From: Crotophaga sulcirostris
Lineage: Eukaryota; Chordata; Aves; Cuculiformes; Crotophagidae
Assembly (NCBI GenBank): GCA_013397455.1
Contig: VYZB01000117.1
Location: 2,232,413 to 2,296,412 of the forward strand
Reading direction: 5' to 3'
DNA length: 64,000 nt
Positions 1-8,900 of the stretch are shown here, piece by piece (position 1 is the first letter of the stretch; the number at the start of each line of letters is the position of its first letter). The notes beneath the pieces were generated by a model, which was not told where the DNA came from, ran no database searches, and was given only the letters and a program-made list of their open reading frames with translations. The translations under genes were made by a program, and so were the position numbers.

Positions 1-75
1 CACTTATTTTTGAGAAACAGTGAAGTCATTATTTTCTCAAAACATGTGCAGGTTCATCCAGACCAGACAATGCTT

Positions 76-340
76 TTCATAGAATCGTTTGGTTGTAAAA
101 TACCTTTGAGACCATCGAGTCCAACTACTGTTGGACTGTTCATTACTAAACTATATCCCTGAGCACGTCATCTACCCATCCTTTAAACACCTCCAGGGAT
201 GGTGACTCCATCACCTCCCTGGGCAGCCTGTTCCAGTGTCTCATAACCCTTTCACTAAAGTAATATCTCCTAATATCTAATCTGAAGCTCCCCTGGTGCA
301 ACTTGAGGCCGTTTCCTCTCCTCCTATCACTTGTTACCCT
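76..340 (-). mobile_element. CR1 LINE, 5'-truncated 3' end
   Basis: The stretch opens with the reverse complement of a CR1 3' end (catagaatcg then ggttg) and continues into the antisense of the ORF2 C-terminal tail. The minus-strand translation contains [20 protein letters not shown] and [20 protein letters not shown], typical of the end of CR1 ORF2. It is a dead retroposed fragment. Confidence 0.9.
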
Positions 341-341
341 T

Positions 342-450
342 AGAACTGCAAACACTTAAGAGTTGCGAACACTTAAGAGTTACAAATATTTAGTTATGAA
401 TATTTAGAGTTACAAATATTTATATTTAGAGTTACGAACATTTAGAGTTC
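342..450. repeat. AT-rich minisatellite abutting a CR1
   Basis: There are about six degenerate copies of a roughly 16-base unit of the form agttacaaatatttag, with variants such as agttgcgaacacttaag. It begins directly at the truncated (5') end of the neighbouring CR1 copy, so it may have grown from the insertion junction. Confidence 0.75.
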
Positions 451-599
451 CTGCTCCCCCAGAACCATCTAAAATCATTGACTATACTGCAGCTGGGTCT
501 CTAACGAAGATGCCCATAGCCAAGCCCAGCTCCTCCAAGATCTCCAGATCACACAGCTCCCCTGGGGGAGGGGCTGCAGCTCCAAAGCACCCTCTGAAA

Positions 600-690
600 C
601 TTACAACTAAAAAAACACACACAAAAAAAACCAACTGAAAACCACCCCAAAACCCAAACAAATAAACAAAAATAAGCAAAACAACCCACC
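600..690. repeat. A-rich low-complexity tract
   Basis: The stretch is dominated by A and AC-rich runs with no reading frame or gene signal. Apart from this tract, I see nothing recognisable between 451 and 820. Confidence 0.7.
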
Positions 691-822
691 CCGCTGCACA
701 GCTTTCACCTGACGCTGTTGGTGTTACAAAACAGAAAGAAGAAAAAGAGCTTGGAGGTGGGGAGCAGGGGCAGCAGAGAGGGGGGGACGCTCCTGGCTAC
801 TGAGAGCCCTGCTGCTGGGAAC

Positions 823-914
823 CCCCCTCTTCTCCCACCACCCTGCTCCCCTCTTTTCCCACCCCTGCTCCCCTCTTTTTCCACCCCTGCTCCCCTCTTT
901 TCCCACCCTGCCCC
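823..914. repeat. C/T-rich minisatellite
   Basis: Four imperfect copies of a unit of about 22 bases built on ctgctcccctcttttccca. It is strongly strand-asymmetric (pyrimidines on plus). Long open frames that cross it on both strands are low-complexity artefacts. Confidence 0.8.
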
Positions 915-1165
915 GGCTCCTGCAGCGCAGACACCAGCCTGGTCTCTTCCCGCTCCTGCCAGGAAGGGGCTGAGGGGCGGCTGAGGGCGAGGGGAGCCCC
1001 AGGGGCAGGGGCGGGTGGGCAAAGCGGGATGTGGGGGGGAACGGGACTCACAGCCGGGACGGGAACCGCCCCCGCCTCCTCCTGCGCCGGGCGGGAATGG
1101 CGGAACTGACGGCAGCGGCGGGGCGGGGCGGGGCGGGGCGGGGCGAGGGGATGAGGGGGAGCAGT
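915..1165. promoter_or_regulatory. Orphan GC-rich/CpG island, candidate promoter
   Basis: This block is GC-rich and CpG-dense against AT-rich surroundings. It contains five or so tandem GC boxes (ggggc units, 1117-1145). No exon of a known protein is visible on either strand. In vertebrates TRAPPC9 lies on this side of CHRAC1 and is transcribed away from it, so a minus-strand TRAPPC9 promoter or noncoding first exon is possible. That is inference from gene order only. An ATG at 1098 in good context opens a short plus-strand frame that I do not recognise. Confidence 0.45.
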
Positions 1166-1207
1166 GTTCACAGTGTCACACCTTGTCCTCGGTTCGAAAG
1201 GGCCCAC

Positions 1208-1318
1208 AAGGATCCTTGGATTCTGCCATGGTTTAGATGATGGGTTGGTGTTAGTGTGGGGTTATAGGTTGGACTTGATGATCTCAGAGGTCCTTTCCAA
1301 CCCTGTGATAATGTGATT
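1208..1318 (+). mobile_element. CR1 LINE 3' fragment
   Basis: It contains ccatggtttagatgatgggt, then gttggacttgatgatctcag and a tail ending in gtgataatgtgat. This is the 3' untranslated end of the CR1 subfamily also seen at 9036, 29253, 33605 and 39971. Confidence 0.85.
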
Positions 1319-1384
1319 GTGGCACCATCCTGCTTGTGCCCATCGTGCACTCACTTTCTTTTTAAGCCTGCTCTGTGCCTGGGA

Positions 1385-1428
1385 AGATCATGGAACAGAT
1401 CCTCCTAGAAGCTATGCTAGGGCACAGG
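1385..1428 (+). mobile_element. CR1 ORF2 fragment, left half, split by an LTR
   Basis: The bases atcatggaacagatcctcct and the following agaagctatgct encode the KIMEQILLEAM-like stretch found just before the reverse-transcriptase core of CR1 ORF2. The continuation of the same element resumes at 2099, after the LTR. Confidence 0.7.
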
Positions 1429-2098
1429 TGTTAGAAATCATTGTAAAACTTTAAAATTTTATGTTTGCAGGACTTTGTTTTAATGTTATAATCATAGGAT
1501 GTTGGATAACTTTAGACCTGGGTGTAAGGGGTAATGATTTATATGAATGTAGCTAGGCCAAGAATTGCTTATCTTAGAAACAAGTTACCCAGGAAACAAG
1601 AGGATCAAGGGGGTTTCTGGCAGAGTTCTTACCTTATAAGGGGATAATTGGGAGTAGGTAACAGGAAACCCGCTTAATTGGGCCTAGGGAGGAATTTATG
1701 GAGTCAGCAAAATCAACAAAGTGAAGATGAGAGGAAGCTGGCAGTAGAAAATCCTGATAAACCTTGCAACAAACCCTAAAGGTAAAAAGGACACTGCGAG
1801 GAAGACTGCTTGTTTCATCCCCACGACCCTCGAATGACCACCAACAGGAGACAGTACGCAGGTGCAAGTAAGAGGAGACCTCATTTTAATACGAAGCGGA
1901 GACTGATATCCATATGCATCAAGAAATTATGTAACTTGTTGAATATACATGAGATTGTGAACTTTTTTTGATAAAAGGCGTTCAGGATGTGACGGTCTTT
2001 GAACCAGATTTGGGTGCGTACCCCTGTTTCCCGGGGAGTCGAAATAAAGCACCACATATAACCTTTCAAGTGGTTATGTGTTCGTCTCTCTGCTAACA
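1429..2098 (+). mobile_element. Solo LTR of an endogenous retrovirus
   Basis: The element starts with TGTTAG and ends with CTAACA, a 6-base terminal inverted repeat with the canonical TG...CA ends. It is flanked by a perfect 4-base target duplication, cagg (1425-1428 and 2099-2102). Near its 3' end are a TATA-like gataaaagg (about 1971-1979) and an AATAAA polyadenylation signal (2042-2047), which gives the order U3-R-U5 on the plus strand. No gag, pol or env frame is attached, so it is a solo LTR about 670 bases long. The 4-base duplication is most like ERV1/gammaretrovirus-type integration. The family is not identified. Confidence 0.8.
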
Positions 2099-2430
2099 CA
2101 GGGAGGTGATTTGAGACAGCCAGCAGGGCTTCACCAAGGACAAGTCCTGCCTGATAAGCCTAGTTGCCTTCTGTTATGGGGTGACCACACTGGTGGACAC
2201 CAGAAAAACAATGGATGTCGTCTACCTGGACTTCTGTAAAGCCTTTGACACAGTCCCCTACAACGTCTCTCTAACTTGAAGAGATACAGGTTTGATGGGT
2301 GGAGTGTTTGGTGGATAAGGAATTGGTTGGACGGTTGCATTCAGAGTAGTGGTCAACAGCTCAATGTCCATGACAAGTGGTGTCCCCCAAAGGTCCATAC
2401 TGGGACCAGTGCCATTGAATATTTTCATTG
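2099..2430 (+). mobile_element. CR1 ORF2 reverse-transcriptase fragment, right half
   Basis: The plus-strand translation shows FTKDKSCLISLVAFCYG, then DVVYLDFCKAFDTVP and a GVPQ/S-x-LGPV-like block. These are the central reverse-transcriptase motifs of CR1. Frameshifts and substitutions show it is dead. It is the continuation of the fragment at 1385-1428. Confidence 0.85.
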
Positions 2431-2569
2431 CTGATGAATATTGCTATTGGATATTTTCATTCATGACACTCAGCTTGGTGTAGTCTGCAAACTTGCTGAG
2501 GATGCACTCCATCTCACTGTCTATACCATCAATGAAAATATTCAACACACTGGTCCCAGTATGGGCCTC
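2390..2569. repeat. Inverted repeat within rearranged CR1
   Basis: The arm 2390-2430 (core tgggaccagtg...ttgaatattttcattg) matches the reverse complement of 2530-2569. The spacer is about 99 bases. The right arm and spacer encode, on the minus strand, the CR1 reverse-transcriptase stretch NIFIDGIDSEMECILSKF followed by AD-x-TKLS, which overlaps in content with the end of the plus-strand fragment. Confidence 0.8.
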
Positions 2570-2590
2570 TGGCTGGCGGTGTGGGCAGTG
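2440..2590 (-). mobile_element. CR1 reverse-transcriptase fragment, inverted
   Basis: The minus-strand frame encodes the FNIFIDDIDS...LSKFADDTKL block of CR1, here with ADYTKL in place of ADDTKL, a change in the catalytic aspartate pair. It lies in opposite orientation to the fragment that ends at 2430. Confidence 0.75.
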
Positions 2591-2689
2591 GGGTTGGCCG
2601 GCTCCCAGTGCAGGGAGCGGTTGCAGCCCTTGGCCTGTGGTTGACTCCACCTGTGTCTGCGAACTCGAGGCATCCCTCAAAGATAATCA

Positions 2690-3120
2690 TAGAATTATTA
2701 AGGTTGGAAAATACTTCCAAGATCATCCAGTCCAACCATCAGCCCAACTTCACCGTGCCTACTAAACCATGTCACAAAGTGCCATGTCTACATGCTTTTT
2801 TGAACACCTCCAGGGATGGAGACTCCACCACTTCCCTGGGCAGCCTGTTCCAATGCTTCACCACTCTTGTAGTAAAGAAATTTTCTAAACCTCCCCTAGT
2901 ACAACTTGAGACCATTTCCTCTCATTCTGTCACTCATTATTTAGGAGACGAGACCAGCACCCACCTCACCACAACCTCCTTTCACGTAGTTGTGGAGAGC
3001 AATAAGGTCTCCCCTCAGTTTCCCCTTCTCCAGACTAAACAGCCCCAGTTCCCTCAGCTGCTCCTCATAGGACCTGTTCTCAAAACCCTTCACCAGCTTC
3101 ATTGCAATTCGAGGAATTCA
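2690..3120 (-). mobile_element. CR1 LINE 3' end
   Basis: It begins with the reversed CR1 tail (tcatagaattattaaggttg) and runs through the antisense of the ORF2 tail to about 3120. Stop codons and indels interrupt the coding frame. Confidence 0.9.
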
Positions 3121-4162
3121 TAGAAAGGAATAAGCACCAACAGACAGTCGAATTCCAACTACCAATATCCCTCCCTGCTGTGTGACTGAAAACTTAGGGA
3201 GCTGTCATGCTAAGTAGTGTCCAGAAATTCAAGAGAAATAGTTCTAGTATGAACTGCTCTATGACTTGGTTTGTTTATTTGAACAGTTTGATTCCATAAC
3301 TCGTACAACATCAGTTTTACAATTTCAAAATATACTAAAAAAAGTTAAATTATTAAATACAGTAATAGTGCAATATCATGGTATTTGCAGAGTATGTGCA
3401 CACCCACCTTATGCTCTACAGCTACATTGTGATGCTGCCTCCTGCAAACTAAAGCTGTGCAACACAGAGATGCCTTCAGTTTTCTGTGCTCCCACTTCTG
3501 TTCTCCATCAGTTGAAAGCCATCATCTGCCCAGCACGATACTGAAGAAAAAAGAGTTGTCCCATATGTGGCCTTTTCAGGGAGCACTGCATGGGAACAGA
3601 AGAAACATCTGATAATGAGATAGAACCTAGAGGAGAAGAAAGAGTTCTGGTTTATCCAAACCACCTTAAACAGTGTTGTCCACAGTCAAGTGAAATGACT
3701 ACAGGCAAGTCCCTGGATCCTGTGGGATCTATATGAATCCTAAATCTGGATCCACATAGCTCGATATCCTCAGAGATCTTGGTAGTTTGAGGGGGGTTTA
3801 TATGTATGCTGAACTCAGGAAAGACCTCAAGAGTATTTATAAGAAATTCATTGTCATAGTAATGTCAACTGTGTCCACAAGATGTCACAAGATGATAAGG
3901 ATGAAGGGAGAACCAGAGCCTGCTGGATATCCATATAGCTTCATAGGACATTGTGCTCCGTGTCAGATATAACTCACACAGACTGGCCTCACAGAAGTTG
4001 TAACGCTAAATGCAATCTAAGAGATGTAGATGATCTGTAAAAACTATTTGTAAAAGACGTCTCCCGATACAGCAGTTCTGGAACTGATCCCAGAGAGCAC
4101 ATCACTCTGCTGTTCAGGCACTACGGTGTTTACGATTGCTGTCTTTTATTAATAAATCACTG
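3121..4162. other. Intergenic, no gene or known repeat seen
   Basis: This is about 1 kb of mixed composition. Open frames are under 100 codons with no recognisable protein or splice-linked exon. Confidence 0.6.
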
Positions 4163-4797
4163 TCATAGAATCATAGAATAGTTTGGGTTGGAAGGCACCT
4201 CAAAGCCAATCCAGTTCCAACCCCCTGCCATGGGCAGGGACACCTCCCACTGGATCAGGTTGCTCAAAGCCTCATCCAACCTGGCGTTGAACACCTTCAG
4301 GGATGGGGCATCCACAACTTCTCTGGGCAACCTGTGCCAGCGCTTCACCACCCTCACAGTCAAAAATTTCTTCCTAATCTCTAATCTAAACCTCCCCTCT
4401 TTCATCGTAAACCATTACCTCTTGTCCTATCCCTACAGTTCCTGCTAAAGAGCCCCTCCCCATCTTTGCTGTAGGCCCCCTTTCAGTACTGGAAAGCTGC
4501 TCTAAGGTCTTCCTGGAGCTTCTCTTCTCCAGGCTGAACAATCTCAACTCTCTCAGCCTGTCCAGCACTATGCAAGGTGCTCCAGCCCTCTGATCATCCG
4601 TATGGCCTCCTCTGGATTCGCTCTAACAGATCTCTGTCCTTCCTGCGCTGAGGACTCCAGAGCTGAACACAATAATCCAGGTGGGGTCTCACGAGAGCAC
4701 AGTAGAGTGGCAGAATCACCTTCCTTGCCCTGCTGGTCACACTTCTTTGATGCAGCCCAAGATACAGCTGACTTTCTGGGCTGCAAGTGCACATTGT
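4163..4797 (-). mobile_element. CR1 LINE, 3' end with ORF2 C-terminus
   Basis: It starts with tcatagaatcatagaatag, the doubled octamer tail. The minus-strand translation includes [20 protein letters not shown], then [15 protein letters not shown] and LLERIQRR, the well-known C-terminal region of CR1 ORF2. Frameshifts split it into several frames. Confidence 0.93.
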
Positions 4798-5314
4798 CAG
4801 TATTGTATCATCTGTAGGAAAGCATTATCCTTATGTACTGGGCAAATTCTAATTGACCTACTGATATTTCGTTCACAAACTCTCTGTATTTTGCATTTAG
4901 TGTGATTCTTTATGGGTACATCCCTTCCTGCCCTTAATTCTATGGGAACTCTTATCGTGTACTACAGAAAAGCTCCCATTCTTCCCTCTCCTGCTAAGTA
5001 GTGGTTAAATTAGTGGCCTTAGCAGATTTCATACCAATACAAATCATCAAGCGCGGTGTTTGTAAAATGCACTGGGAACTTTTTATTTAAGCCATTAATG
5101 AAATGCAAGCTATGTGTCATCGTTTCTGGAAGTCCTGACTCACTCTCAATGGGATCAGAGTGGCTCTCGCCCAAACAGGTACGGACAAACCTGGAGCCAA
5201 CGCTCTCAGCACTGAAATCCCAGTTTCAGTGAAATCCCTGGAATCTTCAGCAGACCAAGGCTGACACAGCATCCATAGGCGTCTTACAAGGTACCTACAC
5301 AGTAGACACACAGG
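4798..5314. other. Intergenic, nothing recognised
   Basis: Unique-looking sequence with no convincing gene, RNA or repeat. Confidence 0.55.
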
Positions 5315-5550
5315 GTTTTAATTTGAAAGAGAATAGGTTTAGATTAGATGTTAGGATCATTTCTTCTACTGTGAGGGTCATGAGGCACTGGAATAGGTTT
5401 CCCAGAGAAGTAGGGGCTGCCCCATCCCTGGAAGTGTTCAAGGCCAGGTTGGATGAGGCTTTGAGCAACCTGATCCAGTGGAAGGTGTCCCTGCTTACGG
5501 CAGCGGGGGTGGAACTTTATGATCTTTTATTCTTTGATGTTTATGATTCC
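5315..5550 (+). mobile_element. CR1 LINE 3' fragment next to the CHRAC1 promoter
   Basis: The translation contains [30 protein letters not shown] and VFKARLDEALSNLIQW, and the copy ends in gtttatgattcc. It ends only about 100 bases upstream of the first ZNF143-type motif of CHRAC1 and about 245 bases upstream of its start codon. Confidence 0.92.
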
Positions 5551-5652
5551 ACCAAGACCCATCAGTTCCTACTCCTGCATCCCAGGAGGCGAGGGCGGGG
5601 GGGAGTGGGGGTGGAGCCCCCAGCGCCTCGCAGTTCCCCGGTGTGCGCGCTG

Positions 5653-5671
5653 CCTCATGGGAGTTGTAGTT
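5653..5671 (-). promoter_or_regulatory. ZNF143/THAP11-type element (reverse)
   Basis: On the minus strand this reads actacaactcccatgaggc, matching the ACTACAAYTCCCAGNATGC consensus with small differences at the 3' half. Confidence 0.7.
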
Positions 5672-5721
5672 CCACCGGCGGCGCCTGCAGAGGGCGGGCG
5701 GCCCCCCGGGGACTGAAGAAG

Positions 5722-5745
5722 ACTACAAGTCCCGGCGTGCTCTGC
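5722..5745 (+). promoter_or_regulatory. ZNF143/THAP11-type element (forward)
   Basis: It reads actacaagtcccggcgtgc followed by tctgc. This fits the long form of the SBS consensus including the TGC(N)YYGC end. It lies 50 bases upstream of the start codon, opposite in orientation to the element at 5653. Confidence 0.75.
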
Positions 5746-5791
5746 GGTGGCGGGAGGGCGGAGCGGGGCGGGGAGGTTGGGGCTCGGGGGA

Positions 5792-5802
5792 AAGATGGCG
5801 GC
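5792..5802 (+). promoter_or_regulatory. YY1-type element overlapping the start codon
   Basis: The bases aagatggcggc are a perfect AAnATGGCGGC YY1 motif. They contain the CHRAC1 ATG (5795-5797), as in many TATA-less promoters where YY1 sits just downstream of the start site. Confidence 0.7.
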
Positions 5803-5929
5803 GCGGCTGAGCGGCGGCGAGAACCGGCTGGTGTCGCTGCCCCTGTCGCGCATCCGCGTGATCATGAAGAGCTCGCCCGAGGTGTCCAGCATCAACCAGG
5901 ACGCCCTCTTCCTCACCGCCAAAGCCACG
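5795..5929 (+). CDS. CHRAC1: CHRAC1 exon 1 (coding)
   Basis: Codes residues 1-45, from [15 protein letters not shown] to FLTAKAT, and ends at ACG/GTACCG (phase 0). The first dozen residues differ from human; from LPLSRIRV on they are nearly identical. Confidence 0.95.
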
Positions 5930-8900
5930 GTACCGGCTCCCTCTCTCCTTTCGCTTCCCTTCCTTCTCCCTTTCCTTTCCCGTCCCTCTCCCTCTCCTTC
6001 TCCCTCTCCCTTCCTTCTCCCTTTGCCTTTCTCTTCCCTTCCCTTCCGGTCCCTCTCCTCTTCCCTCCCCCTCTCCTTCTCCCCTTCCCTCTCCCTTCCT
6101 TCTCTCTTTGCCTTTCCCTTGCCTTCCCTTCCCGTCCCTCTACCTTCCTTTCCCTTTCTTCTGCCTTTCCCTTTCCTTCCCTCTCCCTCTCCCTTCCCTT
6201 TCCTTCCCTCTCCCTTCCCTCTCCCTTTCCCTTCCCTCTCCCTTTCCCTTCCCTCTCCCTTTCCCTTCCCTNNNNNNNNNNNNNNNNNNNNNNNNNNNNN
6301 NNNNNNNNNNNNNNNNNNNNNNNNNNNNNNNNNNNNNNNNNNNNNNNNNNNNNNNNNNNNNNNNNNNNNNNNNNNNNNNNNNNNNNNNNNNNNNNNNNNN
6401 NNNNNNNNNNNNNNNNNNNNNNNNNNNNNNNNNNNNNNNNNNNNNNNNNNNNNNNNNNNNNNNNNNNNNNNNNNNNNNNNNNNNNNNNNNNNNNNNNNNN
6501 NNNNNNNNNNNNNNNNNNNNNNNNNNNNNNNNNNNNNNNNNNNNNNNNNNNNNNNNNNNNNNNNNNNNNNNNNNNNNNNNNNNNNNNNNNNNNNNNNNNN
6601 NNNNNNNNNNNNNNNNNNNNNNNNNNNNNNNNNNNNNNNNNNNNNNNNNNNNNNNNNNNNNNNNNNNNNNNNNNNNNNNNNNNNNNNNNNNNNNNNNNNN
6701 NNNNNNNNNNNNNNNNNNNNNNNNNNNNNNNNNNNNNNNNNNNNNNNNNNNNNNNNNNNNNNNNNNNNNNNNNNNNNNNNNNNNNNNNNCCTTCCCTTCC
6801 CGTCCCTTCCCTTCCCTTCCCGTCCCTTCCCTTCTTTCCCTCCCCCTTCCCTCTCCCTTCCCCCCTCACCTTCCCTCTCTCTTCCCTTTTCCTCTCTCTT
6901 CCCCTTCCTCCTCCCTCTGCTCTCCCTCTCCTCCTTTCCATGCCATGCAGGGCCCGTGCTTCCCAAGGTGCTGCTGCTTCCAGGCTGGGCTCCCCGGTCA
7001 CCTCCTCCCCTCCATCGCGCTCTGAACTCCTGCTGCACCGCAGGGCTGGGGCCATCATCCCCTCAGCCGAACCTCGTGGTGCAGGGACTCATCCTCAGGG
7101 AGGAGGCAATTCCCGGCCGCTCCCCCATCCCGAGTGCCCTTGGCTGAACTCTGGGAAGTGTTGGAGAGCAGCACAAACTTAAGTTACAAAGCAGAAGCCA
7201 GGCCTGCGCCCAGTGCTTCAAGGAGATGCAGCCATGTCTGATCTTGAATCATGGAATCACTAAGGTTGGAAAAGACCTCTAAGATCATCCAGCCCAACCG
7301 TCAGCCCAACACCACCAGGCCTACTATGCCACGTCCCAGAGTGCCACATCTGCACACTTTTTGAACACCTCCAGGGAAGGAGACGCCACCACTTCCCTGG
7401 GCAGCCTGTTCCAACATTTCACCACTCTTTCAGAAATCTTCCTAATATCCAATCTGAACGTGCCCTGGTACAACTTGAGGCCATTTCCTTTCATCCCATC
7501 ACCTGTAACTTGGGAGAAGAGACCAACACTCACCTCGCTACAACCTCTTTTCAGGTAGAGAGTGAAAAGATCTCCCCCCAGCCTCCTCTTCTTTAAGCTA
7601 AGCAATCCCAGTTCCTTCAGCTGCTTCTCATAACACTTGTTCTGCAGACCCTTCACCAGCTTCATTGCCCTGCTCTGGTCGTGCTCCAGGCCCTCAGTGT
7701 CTTTCTTGTAGTGAGGGGCCCAAACCTGAACACAGGATTTGAGGTGTGGCCTCACCAGCACCAAGTACAGGGGCACAATCACTTTCCTACTCCTGCTGGC
7801 CACACCATTTCTGATCCAAGCCAGGATACTGTTAGCCTTGTGAAATAAGTGGATCTCCACACAGTGGCCTTTACACGTACACTTAGTGTGGCGTTTTGTG
7901 TCTTTAAACAGGTATTAAAACTGACAACTCTACCTGTGAATGCGTCATGTGACTGTTTGCTTTTGTTTTCATTTTTAGGAGCTTTTTGTTCAGTACTTGG
8001 CTACATACTCCTACAAGCATGGCAGAGGCAAGGAGAAGAATGCTCTGACATACAGCGACCTGTCTCATACTGCAGAAGAGTGCGAGACCTTCCAGTTTCT
8101 TGCAGGTATCTATAGCATCATGGTAAATCCAGTATGTATTCCAGTATGTAATTTGGAAAACAAAATGTTGCTCTACTGAATTCTTCTGTGAGAGCAAAAA
8201 TTCTCCATCTGGTCATTAATCTCCTGTGTAACATTCAGCTTTAACTCATAAACTACATCACTGAAAGCGATCCTTTGTGAACAGGGAATTTTGTGCTGCT
8301 TCAAAATTATACAAGGCTAATTAGTTCTCAGCACATTACCTTATAAATGGCAACTCCATCTGAAAGCTGTCAGCCCATAAAACAAGATCACTGCACATCT
8401 TTGTGTGAGAAGTTATGTGGCCCCAAAATTACACATTTAAATCTGTAAGTCTCATTCTCAAAGTGATTCATCATACAGTTCCTCTCTCTCTTTTTATGTA
8501 TATATAGAATGGTTTGGGTTGGAAGCAACCTTAAAGATCAGTCAGTTCCAATCCCACTGCCATGGGCAGGGACACTTCCCACTGGATCGGGTTGCTCAAT
8601 CCAACCTGGCCTTGAACACCTCCAGGGATGGGGCAGCCACGACTTCCCTAGGCAACCTGTTCCAGTGCCTCACCACCCTCACTCTAAAACATTTCTTCCT
8701 AATATCTAAACTCTCCCCTCTTTCACCTTAAAACCATTACCCCTGTCCTATCATTGCTGTCTGTAATAAAGAGCCCCTCCCCATCTTTCCTGTAGGCCCC
8801 CCCTAAATCCAGGAAAGCTGCTATAAAGTCTCCCTGGAGCCACCTTCTCTCTAGGCTGAACAAGTCCAGCTCTCGCAGCCTGTCCTTGTATGGGAGGTGC

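Larger units (their letters stand above)
5560..5935 (+). promoter_or_regulatory. CHRAC1: CHRAC1 CpG-island promoter
   Basis: GC-rich, CpG-dense and TATA-less, this block spans the upstream region, the short 5' UTR and exon 1 of CHRAC1. It carries GC boxes (gggcggg near 5693-5700), two ZNF143/THAP11-type elements and a YY1-type element. This is the usual architecture of a ubiquitously expressed housekeeping gene. The transcription start is inferred to lie between about 5700 and 5790. Confidence 0.8.

Noticed and set aside
1031..1240. Plus-strand frame from the ATG at 1098 (MAELTAAAG...) in a CpG island
   Set aside because: It consists of Gly/Arg from GC boxes and runs into a CR1 fragment. No donor site or homologous protein is recognised.
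5569..7058. Long minus-strand frames rich in Gly, Arg, Glu and Lys
   Set aside because: They are the complement of the polypyrimidine tract and cross the assembly gap.
5323..7182. Very long plus-strand open frame of over 600 codons
   Set aside because: It joins a CR1 tail, the CHRAC1 promoter, the polypyrimidine repeat and a run of N. It is not a gene.
7324..7860. 178-codon minus-strand frame that might be a domesticated gene
   Set aside because: It is the C-terminal tail of CR1 ORF2 with a normal CR1 3' end and no promoter or conserved exon structure.
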